Assembly: GCA_015179125.1 (NCBI GenBank)
Contig: WHVA01000149.1
Coordinates: 124,001 to 188,000, forward strand
DNA from: Gautieria morchelliformis
Lineage: Eukaryota > Basidiomycota > Agaricomycetes > Gomphales > Gomphaceae
Direction: 5' to 3'
DNA: 64,000 nt
This document shows, piece after piece, positions 19,494 to 30,905 of this stretch (position 1 is the first letter of the stretch; each line of letters begins with the position of its first letter). The notes under the pieces are model-generated. The model was not told the origin of the DNA and did not search any database. It worked only from the letters and a program-made list of their open reading frames with translations. Both the position numbers and the translations under genes were made by a program.

Positions 19494-20939
19494 ATGACGA
19501 CCTTGCAAATGCTTTACGAGGAGGTCGCCGACCTGGAAACTACCAGGGAACAACTACTCGCGCAACTGAAAGCGGTGGACAAGACTCTAGCAGCCGATCG
19601 TGTTCGCATCTTGGAAACGGAAAATCTCAACTGCAATGCTGGTACGAGTAACCTCCCATGCGAGATACTCTCCAAGATTTTCAAGGCTGGTCTCCAGCTC
19701 ACCCCGGGACACCAGCAGTGGGAGGAGTCATGGCCCCCGGAGACGCACCAGTTGCCGTTCGCTCTCCTAGTATCGCACGTGTCACACCGCTGGCGTATTA
19801 TCGCCCTGCAGACGCCTGGGTTATGGTCATACATTGACCTGAGTCCCTGCACGTCGACAATAGAGCTGCTTGATATCTACCTTGAAAGATCGCGCGGACT
19901 TCTCCTCGATATCAGGTTCGGGATCCCGTCCTACAGCGACGAAAGAATATACCGAGTTTTTAGCGCCCACTTCCGCCGGCAACTGACCACCCTCATTCCA
20001 CATGCGGCCCGTTGGCGCCAGTTGTCCATTGTTCTTCCTGAAGAATTCACCAAGGATCTCTCAGTTCTCGCTGATGTCTGCGCTCCCGCGCTTAAGAGCA
20101 TCTTGCTTGGAGCGTTCACAGATCCATCCCGCATTTCGACCCTCTCTGCTCCCTTATTCAGCGGTGGCGCTCCTGTGCTATCTTCTGTTAAACTACATGG
20201 ATATTGTGTCAGGGTTTGCCGGCTACCTCTCGCCAGCGTGACATACCTCACGCTTCGTGGTCATACACTCACTCAGGAGCAGGTACACATGCTCTTCAAG
20301 CCCCTGCACTGCTTAACACATCTGTATCTGCAAGCAGATCAAATACTCTGCACCAATCTGCCTCGCATCGAACTACCGTCTGTCAGAACACTCTGCGTAT
20401 GTCTCACTGCCGACCATGCCGCCGGTGCTCTAAACTGTCTTGATCTTCCCGCTCTCGAGATATTAACAGTCGTTCAAGATGGCGCTGGAGACATCCTTGC
20501 ATTTGTCCGCAGTCTACACCAGACTTACCCCGCCCTACGTGGGCTGATGTTGCTGGGTACCTCGCGCGGAGTTTCCCCTGTGACGCCGATGCTCGATTTC
20601 GTCGCCGCCTTCCCGAACATCGAAGAGGTCTTGGTTGACTACCACCTTACCTCCCTCCTGGATGCACTCAACGCCGAGTTGGCCGAGGGGCCGCCATGGC
20701 CTCACTTGCACACCATGGCCGTCACGGCCCCGGTGCCACTATCGAGGGGGGGGACCCCCATAGCGGGCTTCATGTTGCCTATCATTGCATTGATAGACAG
20801 GCGCGTCGCGTCGGGACACGCCATCTCGCATCTCACCCTGTCCAAGGACATAACGGGGCAGGTTGACCAGGAGCAGCTGCAGCAATTGCGGGGGCGGGTT
20901 GCTGTCCTGAAAGAGCTGCCGCCAGTCGTTCGGGTCTAA
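19494..20939 (+). CDS. F-box-like protein with N-terminal coiled coil, 481 aa
   Basis: A single-exon frame starting at ATG 19494 (context ACACCATGACG). An in-frame TTG 12 nt upstream is not a likely start. Residues 1-45 form a heptad-rich coiled coil (EEVADLETTREQLLAQLKAV). An F-box-like motif follows near 55 (LPCEILSKIFKAGL) with WRIIALQTPGLWSYIDL, the phrase typical of the large basidiomycete F-box family. The rest resembles degenerate leucine-rich repeats. Such proteins recruit substrates to SCF ubiquitin ligases through Skp1; the substrate here is unknown. The frame is intact, unlike the neighbouring repeats. Confidence 0.85.
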   Translation: MTTLQMLYEEVADLETTREQLLAQLKAVDKTLAADRVRILETENLNCNAGTSNLPCEILSKIFKAGLQLTPGHQQWEESWPPETHQLPFALLVSHVSHRWRIIALQTPGLWSYIDLSPCTSTIELLDIYLERSRGLLLDIRFGIPSYSDERIYRVFSAHFRRQLTTLIPHAARWRQLSIVLPEEFTKDLSVLADVCAPALKSILLGAFTDPSRISTLSAPLFSGGAPVLSSVKLHGYCVRVCRLPLASVTYLTLRGHTLTQEQVHMLFKPLHCLTHLYLQADQILCTNLPRIELPSVRTLCVCLTADHAAGALNCLDLPALEILTVVQDGAGDILAFVRSLHQTYPALRGLMLLGTSRGVSPVTPMLDFVAAFPNIEEVLVDYHLTSLLDALNAELAEGPPWPHLHTMAVTAPVPLSRGGTPIAGFMLPIIALIDRRVASGHAISHLTLSKDITGQVDQEQLQQLRGRVAVLKELPPVVRV

Positions 20940-22448
20940 TGGGTGCCTCACCAGCCCCATCCATAAACCCACTCCAGGCTTGATGATGATAGCTCATTCT
21001 GTGTTCAGAGATGGGCGTTGCGCAGGTTTTAAATTCCACGGAGTGAAGGTTCACACTAACGGTCATGCAATGCTTGTATAACGCAATGATAAGAATAGAT
21101 CAAATTCCGTTCATGGTATATTGTCACCCCCGTGGTGATATCACACCAAAGAGATCAGATCAGTTTGTCTTACGACTGTTTATTCGTGGCTTTTCGACAA
21201 GGATCTGCGAACGTGAAAGTGTGATTGGGGTTCCTGCTCCGCTAGTGAACGTAGGTTAATATAGGTTCTTGTTCTTTTACGGTTTCCACCCTTGCCGTCT
21301 CCAGCTATTTTCCATCGGCCAACAGAAGGATGGCCACACTGGTGAGGGAGTGTTAGGAGCTTGAGCTTCGACGGTGCCAGTCTCAAAACTTCAACTTTGC
21401 GTCGCGGCACGTAAGGGGGCGGGAATTATTCATTATTCAGGCGATCCAGCAGGATGGTGGGACACACCCCTGGCTTCTGAACGTACGTCCCTCTCTTCTG
21501 TTCGCCCGCTCGTCCGTACGTTGCTCCAGTAATCCCCCGGTTGTCATGTTCTACCCGATGATCGTGGATGTAAGTGCAGCCGTTCAGGATGAGCGCACCA
21601 GCACGTGCCACTAAGCCCCGCGTGTGGTGTGAATAACTGTTGATGCACGCGGCCGACGGCATCCTCTTTCCAATTTCTTTTGCTTGTCCAAACGGTGCTC
21701 TCATTTCAGAAGTACTTACAGGACTGTAAACTGAACACGAGAGCTTACGGACATTGACAGTGCACTGAGAAATCATCGCCGTCCGTCCAAGTATTCGATC
21801 CCAGTCCCAGCGCCGCTTGCACGCGAATGGCTGAATCCGCACCATCAGAGTCCCTAAGTCACCCAACAACCCCACGAACAGGAATTGCGGGAGATACCGG
21901 GAAACCTTGCGAAGGATGTTAAGCTCGCCGTCAAAGTGCGAGTTATGATGTATATATCATATCAATGCTTGAAAGGCACCTTTCCAAGTACTTGAAGAGG
22001 ATTAATCTTGCCGAGGACTTTTCGAACATTAATGGCCAAATGCCATGAGCGCGAACCAGCTTGTTGAGTGGAATTGCGAGTGGTGTTGGCATCGGCTTTG
22101 TGAGAGCGATTACTGCTAGTAAGTACGTCCATCAGTAGGCTACTATGTCCAACTGATTTTCGCATTTCCTATCAAGGGCCATGGGTTGCGTTTAACTGGG
22201 CTATAGGGTTATTCGTTTTCGTCACAATTGGCACCTGGTTAATAACTACTAGTACCATACCCCACAACTCCTTCGCTGAAATACATCTAGGAAAATATGT
22301 CGTAGAAGAATGAGGTCTGAACACCAATGCATACAAGTCTTGGTCGATTCTGTACCCCGTGTACGACGGAAACGGCCGGAGGAGCTCAACAAAGACCCAT
22401 TATACCACATGGTTTCCACGCAGAATCCATCAAATCCCTTAAAAGGCG
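20940..22448. other. Spacer without supported gene
   Basis: The longest open frame is on the minus strand (21426-21875, 149 codons). It has no domain I recognise and no splice-supported extension. The rest has only short frames. Confidence 0.45.
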
Positions 22449-23080
22449 TCATTCCAGCCAGATGGTTCCCATCCTTCTATCAAGCTCGTATCGTCCTAAG
22501 ATTAACGCACAGTGGTTGATGAGCTGTCCAGGGACCAGAGTCTGGTAGCATACCTTGTATGCCGCCTGGAATGCCGCGAATCCACCTTGAAGAACGAGAA
22601 TTTCTTGTGTGTCTTTCTGGCCTTCAACTAACGCACTTCGCGTCTCGGCATAGATCTGTGTTTCCAGCCCAAGCATGAGTGTGGTTTTCGGGTCTACTTT
22701 CTAGAGAGAGCCCACCCGAGCTGACTTTGGGCCGCTGCAAGATTGGCATATTGAACGAAGGAACAAGCTCGTAGCTTGTGGTGCTCACCGAACTTGCGAA
22801 AGCGTGCAGTGGAACACGACTGTAGGCACGTCCTTGAGCTTTGATACGAGGTTTGCGACCCCAGCTTCATATTCCTGGAATGGTGCACGCAGGCACCCTT
22901 TAACATGCCCGCCCGCAAAATCATCGTCTCGAACATCCACCACTATGTAATCCTTTCCAGCTTCTTTTGAACCCTTGACGAGATCGTGAAGTTCCTAAGA
23001 GCTGGGATTGCACACGGTTCTCCCAAGTCCGCGAAGACAGCAAATACCTTTGGAGATGTGTACCGCCATTGTTTCTCCAT
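22449..23080 (-). CDS. Rhodanese-fold CX5R protein (Cdc25/Acr2-like), 154 aa, four exons
   Basis: Minus-strand exons 23080-23048, 22994-22789, 22734-22716 and 22655-22449 join to 465 nt with phase kept at every junction; introns are 53, 54 and 60 bp with GT-AG ends. The product starts MEKQWRYTSPK, then ELHDLVKGSKEAGKDYIVVD, VRDDDFAGGHVKG, and the active-site loop HCTLSQVRGPKSARIYAE: Cys followed five residues later by Arg, as in small rhodanese-type phosphatases and arsenate reductases (Ibp1/Ych1/Acr2 type). The LQGGFAAF motif follows. The final segment reads through a possible donor after AAYK, so the last 30 or so residues are less certain. Phosphatase versus arsenate reductase cannot be told from sequence alone. 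Confidence 0.8.
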
Positions 23081-24506
23081 TCTGTGGTATGTTGGCAAGG
23101 GTCGGAATATTCCGAATTCCCGGATCATGCCAGATCTGCCTCGACCTCGAGAGTACATATCTCACCTGAGATTGAAGGGGGACACCAGATCTGTGTTAAC
23201 TCGTTGGACGTAGGCGCGAGCACTACATGTGCACATTCGTTTGTTTGCGCTGGCACCACCACCTCATCAACCATTACTGTAAATTTTGACAATAGATGAT
23301 ACAACTTTATTGGTGAGAGAACCATTGAATGATATATATTTGAGTAACTGGTGGTTAGCGATATCTCACAACAATGCTAAAAGGCCGTAGTCACAGCCGG
23401 TTCACCAGATGTACCGATAAGGAGGACCACCAAACCGAAGTAGCGATTCTGCAAGCTTAGAGCGTCTAGGAGAGTGACATTGTAACCTGAGGCTGCCTCT
23501 CCCCTCACTTGTCGGCGACACGTACTAGCCCGGCATTGTGGTACTCCCCATTCAATCTTTGCGCATAGGGAAAAGTGAAGCTTATAAATATGAAGCGCAC
23601 TTTGCCAAACGACCACCGAGTTCTCCACACATGCGGCACCTGTAGTGACGTGTGTGAGAGGGTTCGGCTTTTTGGAATATCAGCCAACCTCAGAATCCAC
23701 AATGAGGGCTTGACGGCATTGGGGAACGCTGTGTGCATTGGCCTAACACCAAAGACTTACCGTGATCATAAATCAGGCAAGTCCATGAGGCGAGAATCGA
23801 GGATTTTGTGGGGATAACTGCAGGTTTGAAATACAAGGCCATTCGCATTGCGTCAGGGATAACTCACCAGCTGATTAGCCTTGGAAAGTCAAGAGACGTG
23901 ATTTTGAAGCAAGACTTCGAGTCCGAGTGAGTGCGGTGATTGAGGAAATTGTGCCGTGCCCTAAGCTTATGCTCTTTAAGCGCAGTAACACCGTAGAGTG
24001 AATGTCTCTGGCAGTACATCCGAGTTCATTTGATAACTCAGGCAAAGATGAAAATGGCAAAATAAGGGCACAAAAGGCATTGTGATCCCAAGTCGGATAG
24101 TTACAGACAGGTCGCAGGAAGCTGCACTCATGGTCTACGTGGAACAATGTCCAGGTGATAAAGACATTCCGTCCTAGAATCGACACAGCTTCTAAAGAAC
24201 TTGATCGTGGTCAGGTGCGTACCGAAGCATATTTTCAAGGGGTCCTATTCTCACTGTAGGTTCGTTGCAGAGACCTGCAAATCGTATTGCAGAAGCACGC
24301 GAATTTGCAACATTTGGGTTGACAGTTCTGTCCAGATTGTGTGAATCACTCACTGATCATGTATGATGATTCACACCTCATATCAACTCAACGACTATTC
24401 ATACAACGCCACAGCTACATGAAATTTTCACGATGACGCTACTCTTGGGTACTGTATGGGAGGGAGTGATTACCAATCACATCTTCCGTCTTAGCTAGTT
24501 TGAACT
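23081..24506. other. Spacer, possibly an unrecognised spliced gene on minus
   Basis: Minus frames at 24186-23875 and 23738-23377 have protein-like composition and GT/AG signals between them, but I find no family match and no consistent exon chain. I leave it uncalled. Confidence 0.35.
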
Positions 24507-26245
24507 TGTTTACGCGTTCCTTATGTAAGCTCAACCGACCTCAACATCGACTGCATCACGTGATGCAACAACCGCTCTTATCTGCAGCCAGAACATGCCA
24601 CTGGGTGCACCACTTGTGAACATCGAAAGTGGTTTTTTCTACTTCAATTGCCCTCGATCAAGAAAGGAGGTGGATGATTTATCGGAAAGGCGGATCGCGT
24701 ACAAGCATGCTTCGTCGGAGGCTCCTCTTCTTCCTGGTCAAGTACTTGCCGTGACGAACTACATGGTATCCTATCATGATCCTCCGTCGCCTGGAACGCG
24801 CGAGCTCCCTCTACTCATCCAGAAGGGCACGGCGCATTTCATGACCATACCCCAGCTGGTGTTGCAAGCCCCCATTCATGTCGGGGACGGCAAATGGTCC
24901 CAAGTCTGGAAGGGAATTATGAGCTCAAAAGATTTTCCCGACGTACCACCCGCACCTGTGGTTGTCAAATTGTTTCAAGAGAGCTATTTAAGCTTTGGGC
25001 CTTGTATCAGAGATTTTTGGGGTAAATTTGATAGTGCTGAATGGCTTCCTGGGGCCCGAATGGCCGCTAATGAAGCTTGGGCATATGATCGTATGAGAGC
25101 TTTGCAAGGCATGTTTTTCACTTTGGGTGTTACTTTGTACAGCATACAACTGGATGGCGGTAGGTCGCACCGTTCCTTGGTCTTATGGCTTTTGCAAGGT
25201 ATTTGCAGTTTCATCGCCCCCGGGGAGAGCTAATAGATCGCCGCAGTGTGTGCTCCCAACTGGAGAAATGACATTTGGACATGTTATGGAACTGATCGAC
25301 GGTCCCACAACATGCGCGATGACCGCCGATGAACTCGGGCTGAATGAGACAGGAATATTTAATTTTGTATTGTCACCCTACTTGCCGCCTCCACTTCAGT
25401 GTTGACAAGCTTGCTGCTTAGGGAGACGCTCTTGGTATGGCAGTACACAAGATGCACCAGTGTGGTGTTGGTCATGGGGATCTCAAAGGGGATAATGTTA
25501 TCATTTACTTCAATTCCTCAAACCAAGAGTGTGATGTCGTCCTTCTAGATTTTGCACTTTGTATGGCGCTTGAACCCCCTACACATCAGGCGCTAATTGT
25601 TGAGTGGGACATAGCCAGGTACGACTCTCGATGAGACAACGCACCTGCACATACGTTGATAGCTCGATGGCACATATTAGTATCCCTAATATGTTTAGGG
25701 CACTCGGAATGATGGAATATGCTCGAAGCTGGTTCCGGTCACGTTTGGAACTCGGCGTACCGTATGGTGGAACGTTGACCGAACTTGATAGGCAGGGATG
25801 GCTCGAAGAAGACAGCAAGGAAGAAATTCCGGAATACGCAATGCCAGACGTAACTTTGGCGTGGGGCGGTAGAAAGGCAAGGGAAGGTTTATTCAACTGG
25901 CACTCGGAAGAACTTGAACCAGGGGAGGTGGATATGGTAACTGATGAGGCTGGACTACATGGACCGTCTGAGGGGTGGCCTGAAGCACTGCCAGCCTGGG
26001 GCTGTGGAAACGCAACGAAAGGTTTATCCGCTTGGTGCACAGAAGAACTTCAAGCACGGGAGGTGGATACTGCGCCTGATGTACCCTCTGGCCTCACGTG
26101 GTGCGACGTGGAGGGTGCCTCGTAAAATCATAGACTTGTGACCTTCCTATTCCACGAGAAGCACGGGGCTTGGCTGTGCATTGGCGTATTTTCCTTCATC
26201 GCACCGTGTCTGTGTTGAGCCACGTGCAAGCTCTCAATTGTCCAA
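24507..26245 (+). repeat. Dispersed 1.8-kb kinase-like repeat, copy b
   Basis: About 1.74 kb is shared in the same orientation with 36448-38285, including promoter-side sequence (CTTGTTTACGCGTTCCTTAT, CATCACGTGATGC) and downstream sequence (CCACGAGAAGCACGGGGCTT). Identity is high by eye. Copies b and c bracket the RA-PH/POB3/BMS1 island. I see no terminal repeats or TSD. Confidence 0.75.
24595..26125 (+). pseudogene. Kinase-like protein, copy b, probably broken
   Basis: The first frame (24595-25233) starts MPLGAPLVNIESGFF and carries the nucleotide-loop region GDGKWSQVWKGIM and PVVVKLFQES (candidate ATP Lys). After a likely GC-AG intron (CAAG|GCATGT ... GGTAG) comes RTVPWSYGFCK, then the hinge-like GHVMELIDGP (to 25404). 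A third segment from 25437 has HKMHQCGVGHGDLKGDNVII and VVLLDFALCM (HGDL...N present, DFG replaced by DFA). The last segment (25604-26125) has an imperfect duplicated unit with W-G...GLFNWHSEELEPGEVD and GLSAWCTEELQAREVD. Frames change between segments, so expression needs introns or it is a pseudogene. No kinase substrate can be suggested. Confidence 0.6.
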
Positions 26246-26532
26246 ATATGTAATTGAAATAGCTTCGATTGAAGAACTCGGGTCAGGGCTCCAATCAGGG
26301 AGCCGGTTACCAAGCACACGGAAGAGCTCACATTTCAAATATGACGCGTCACGGCCATGCACAACGATGGCTATACTTCTGAGGCTCTGTCCATCCAACG
26401 CCACCGCTCGCTGAAATTTTCACGAATGCACGCGCCACGGCTTATTAAGGCCGCCGTGGCGGGCAGCACCAACGCACCGGGCCGCGGCTGAACGTGGCGA
26501 AGAAGCGAACATCCACCACCGTCCAAGACCCG
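26246..26532. other. Upstream region of the RA-PH gene
   Basis: No ORF. It probably holds the promoter and possibly a short first exon of the next gene, since the open frame extends upstream of the first ATG (AKKRTSTTVQDP precedes it without a start). Confidence 0.4.
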
Positions 26533-28375
26533 ATGTATGGCAAGCAGGGAAGAGAAGGCCGCATGGCGTCTGCGTTCTCAGACGACGACTCAGAGTCGGA
26601 CAGCGACGCCGCCGCCTCGGACGACCCAGAGGACAACGTGCCGCTCGCACAGCGCATCCCGGGCGCACTCCAGGCGCAGAAGACCATCCGCATCCAGGAC
26701 AAGGCCGAGAAAGAGCGCAGACGTAAAGAACGGCACCGCCTCAGACAGAAATCCCAGCCCAGACTGGTGCGTGCCGTCTACGCATACGTGTACCCGTTGA
26801 CGCCCAGTGTCTAGACCCAGCGCCCCCTTGCGGTCGACCAGCTAACCCAGAAGCTGCTCCAGGAACAGGCTTCCTCTTCTCTCCATTCAGCTTCCTCGAC
26901 ATCCGACGCTCTCCGTCGCCCGGCCGACCCCGGCGTCTCTTCCCCCCAGCCCCGGCACGTCTCCCAAGATTCCCATAAAATTTACAAAGGTTCATCATCT
27001 GCCCCGCTTTCTCGTCAGAACACCATCGCCAAGCCACGAAATCAGTCTTTGGACCTCCCATCTTTGCCTTCTCCTCGCCCGCCTTTCCGCCCGCCCGCCT
27101 CTCCTAGTTTGCCTCCACAGTTGTCTCGCAATGCATCTGCCGTCCAACGCCACCAACCCTCTCCATCCACTGACATCCAGACCCGCCGGTCCCACGACGT
27201 CCCAGAGCAGCGCGGGCCTACTGTCGTCAGAGCCGGTACTGTGTCCTCGACTCTAAGGCCTTCTCAGCGCATTCTTCAACACCCCCGCACTGCCGGTCCA
27301 CCTGTAGCCCCGCATCCTGCCCCACCACCTCAGGAGGTCAAGCACACCCCAGATGCCGATCTTATCCAGCACCGTGTCTTTGTCGGTGACATGCAGCGTT
27401 TCAACACCGTCGAGATAGGTCCCCAGACCCGCGCCCGTGACATTCTAGATCTCGTCGAGGCCCAGGGGGAACTCCGCGGCGAGGCTGCCGCAGAGCCTGG
27501 CGGTTGGATGCTGTGGGAAATTGCTCAAGATTTTGGAATGAGTAAGCTCATCCAGTCCAGATGGGCTTGTCTTCTTTTGTTTATACCGCCTTTCAGAGCG
27601 ACCATTGCGCGACTATGAGCTCCCTGCAGAGGTCTATGCCTCTTGGAACAGCAACACGCGCTTGAACAGTTTCATGATAAAAAAAACCCCCCTGGCATCT
27701 CTGCTCGCCAGCAAGGCCATGCCATCCAGCTCCCCTATGTACAGTGGCCATGTCCAGTGGGAGAGCAAGCGCGGCAAGTGGAACAAGCGCTGGATGGAGC
27801 TCAAAGAACACAGTCTCTGGCTGTCCAAGCGTGATAACGTATGTTTTTCTAGAGCATCCTCGCTGTTGATTGGCGCACTCAGTGCAGCATAGGGCAAAGA
27901 CTCGACGTTTTTGTGCTCTCTGTCCAACTTCGATTGCTACTACGTGGCTCGCACCCACAAAGCCCCAAAGCCGTTTGTTTTTGCGCTCAAGTCCACGGAC
28001 AACTTGACTTTGTTCGAGAATCCAGCCGACTATCTCCATGTCTTCTCATGCAACGAGAATGAGGGCCAACGATGGATGGAGCGTGTCCTGCTTGCCCGCG
28101 TACGTGCTGCTTCAATACACCCCCAGTCCATTCGATTGACAGCCGTATCACTGTAGTCTTACGTGCTTCACAAAGAGCGCACTGTTCTGTTCGGGGCTGC
28201 CGCCGCTCCCGCTGCTGTCACGGGATCGCCCAATCAGAATTCCAGCAAAGCCACCAGTTCCTCACGAGCTGCAGCGCCGCTCATCAATGTGAACACACTG
28301 CAAGCCCCTGCGGGGCCATCTACGACCAAAAACCCTTTCCAGTCAGGCTCCTTGCTTGCCAAGGCGTCCACCTAA
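26533..28375 (+). CDS. Ras-association plus PH-domain protein, 542 aa, five exons
   Basis: Exons 26533-26766, 26815-27541, 27597-27838, 27893-28099 and 28157-28375, with GT-AG introns of 48-57 bp that all keep phase. The N-terminus is acidic/Ser-rich, then basic (EKERRRKERHRLR), then a Pro-rich disordered stretch. An RA-like domain runs about residues 265-360 (HRVFVGDMQRFNTVEIG ... GWMLWEIAQDFGM) and a PH domain about 366-480 (YSGHVQWESKRGKWNKRWM ... NENEGQRWMERVLLAR). The RA-PH pair is the arrangement of Mig10/RIAM/lamellipodin-type adaptors that link Ras-family GTPases to membranes and actin; that role here is inference. The start is the first in-frame ATG, but an upstream exon is possible. 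It converges with POB3, with 143 bp between. Confidence 0.82.
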
Positions 28376-28518
28376 TGTTTCAGTATTTACACCAGGATTT
28401 GAGTAGTTGGGCGGACGGACGGTATTACTAATTATTTGTCTCTGGCAGGTACAGAAGAACATTATACCGTTGTACACGATACACTGTAAACAATACTTAA
28501 TAGTACATGGACATCCCT

Positions 28519-30774
28519 CTACTCCTTCTTCACCTTTTTCTTTGGAGGCCCATCTTCTCCAACCGCTGCTTTCTTTGGCTTAGGTTTGGCCTTTGGGGCT
28601 TCATCTACGTCCATAGAATCCTCTACTTTTGGTTTCTTTTTCTTCGGCTTCGCTTTTGCGTCACCGTCTACACTTGTCTTTTTCTGGGGAACTTTCTTGG
28701 CTGCATCTCCCTTGCCTGATGGTTTTTTCTTCGTTCGGATCTCCGCATCACCACTAGCATCGGATGCAGCACCAGAGTCTGATGAATCAGAGTCGCTCGG
28801 AGAGCCTGCGTCTGAAGATGAGGCTTCGAAATCCTCGTCTGGGAAGTATAAGTCAGCTGGAAATTCAAGTACCGCGTCGGTGAATAGACTTACCCTCTTC
28901 GCTGTCCTCGTCCTCGTCCCCTAGTCGTGGCTTGGGCGCCTCTTCGCCACTACTCGCGACACTCTGCATCTCGTCGTCCGAGTCGTCGTCAGGTGCAGCC
29001 ATGATTGCATCCCCGTCTCCCATCTCGTTTGTCACGCGGACCTTCTTCGACTTCAAAAACGACTCGATGCTTTCATGCTCTTCACGTGCAATCGAGGTAA
29101 AGGTGTACTCTGGTCCAGACTTCTGCTCTATCTTGAGATCAAACGTGCGTGCGGATGTCATTGCTCCGCCTACGCTGTAACAGAGCGATGGACTACGTTC
29201 AGCGGAGCGATCATTCGGCGACCTGACTGTGCACTGACCGAGAGAAGATGACCTGATGGATGTCGGAAAGTTCAATAAGCGTCGGTTGTTTGGATACAAA
29301 GAAGAAGTATTTCTCCAAGAAATAGAGTTCCCCGGACACGGCTTTGAGGTGTGCTTTGAACCCTGGGAGGCCATCCTTACTGCATGATGATTTAAATCAG
29401 CATGTGCTTCCCTAACATAACTAAACCTACCTCTCATAACTAGAAGATGCCGCAGTGATCTTCTTTCCCGTCAGTCCTTTGAAGACCTCAGAAACGACGG
29501 TAAAGGTGGGCGACTCGTACTTCTGCTCGAGTTTACCCTTGTAGTCTCTCTCAAACGTCTCGCTAGGGTGCATGTCAGACACAGGGCCTTCAGCTCTGCC
29601 AGCACTTACGCATCGATGTTCAGCTCTAAATCAAGTTCTTCTTCTTTGTTGAAAAGCATGACAAGATATGGATATTTTGTTTGACCTTGTCGAATCGGAG
29701 GATCGAGAGCGACCTGTGCAAGTTGCGTTCACATTATGGTAAAAAACAGACTGCGAGCGACACACAATAAACTGGATGTGGTTCTCGTCGAATTTTGGGA
29801 GCAAGAAAAGTCGTATGATGGAAGTATACAGGACCTTGTAGTCGTACGTCTTCCCCCTGAGACGCAAGAAAGTTGGAAACATGTCGATATCATAACGTCC
29901 TCGGGGTGTTGTGACAAGCACTTCATCAAAGGAGACAAGGGTCTCGCCGATGACTTTTCCGATCTCTGCCTTCTCCTTGATGGTATCGTGGAATGCTTGA
30001 GCAGCAGACATCTCTACTTCGTCCTCGTCATCGCTGCCTTTATTTTCACTGCCTTCCTTTGTGTGCGTTCCTGGAATATAAAACCGCATCTCGACCAGCT
30101 CATCCACCGGTTTTGCTTTCTTAGCCCCCTTGATGTCGGGCGCAGAAGTAAACTCTAGAGACACCTCGGTTTTCCCTGCAATATTTGAGTTGGCTACACT
30201 TTGCAAGGGGAGCTCAAATGATGTCCTATTTGACACTAGGAATGCGAGGTCTGGACCTGAACGACTAAAGTTAGATGGAGGCCCACACGCAGAGTAGTGG
30301 ACACACCCTGGAAGTCGGTGGCGCCCCAGTTCCACCCTTTGAATGTGATTTCCTTCGTCTCGACAGTTACGCTGAAATGTTGCTTCATAAGCGCGAGTAT
30401 CTTGTCGTGCTCCTGTCACAATGGCTAGCATGTGAACTTTGCGCTAAACACACCACCGGAACTGCGAACTAACCTCTTTGACGAATCCATCGAATGTCAC
30501 TCGCTTTCCCTTCTCCTTGAGCCCTATTCGCAGCTGGAAGTTGCGAGCGACACGCAGCCACTCAGCCCATTTGATGTCCGCTGCTGGAACCATGACAGAC
30601 TTCGCGTCCCCGTCACCCTCCAGAGGTTTCCATGCTACACCTTGTGGACCTATGCGCAATTCTGTGTGGACGTTATCCGTCAGATATCGCGTCAAGTCAA
30701 AAAGCGTGGATCAGCTACTCACTGCCCACTTCGGGCGATAGGCCACTATAAATATTGTCGATTTGCTGTGCCAT
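28519..30774 (-). CDS. POB3: FACT complex subunit Pob3 (SSRP1 family), 604 aa, nine exons
   Basis: Minus-strand exons 30774-30723, 30661-30474, 30412-30307, 30256-29766, 29713-29610, 29562-29431, 29379-29239, 29174-28894 and 28838-28519 total 1815 nt with phase kept throughout; introns are 47-64 bp. The product starts [20 protein letters not shown], has the SSRP1 core ([56 protein letters not shown]), a middle PH-like domain ([50 protein letters not shown]), an acidic stretch and a Lys-rich tail. There is no HMG box, as is usual in fungi where a separate HMG protein supplies it. With Spt16 it remodels nucleosomes during transcription and replication. It diverges from BMS1. Confidence 0.95.
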
Positions 30775-30905
30775 TCGTATTCTCCACGCTAACCGGTGTG
30801 AGTTCTCACCAATTCACGCGCCACCAGAGAGATTACGCGCAGCGAATTGTGGAGGGAGCGCAAGCGGCAAGATGGGCGATTACGTAAGAAGGAGAGAAAG
30901 TCTTC
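30775..30905. promoter_or_regulatory. Short divergent promoter between POB3 and BMS1
   Basis: Only 131 bp separate the two start codons. No clear TATA box is seen. The two essential genes probably share one nucleosome-free promoter. Confidence 0.7.

Noticed and set aside
21426..21875. 149-codon minus-strand frame as a gene
   Set aside because: No domain, no splice-supported extension and no homologous phrase I recognise; length alone is weak evidence.
30662..30722. POB3 exon starting at [16 protein letters not shown]
   Set aside because: No acceptor precedes it. Splicing at CACACAG gives PEVGKLRIG, which matches the family and keeps phase.
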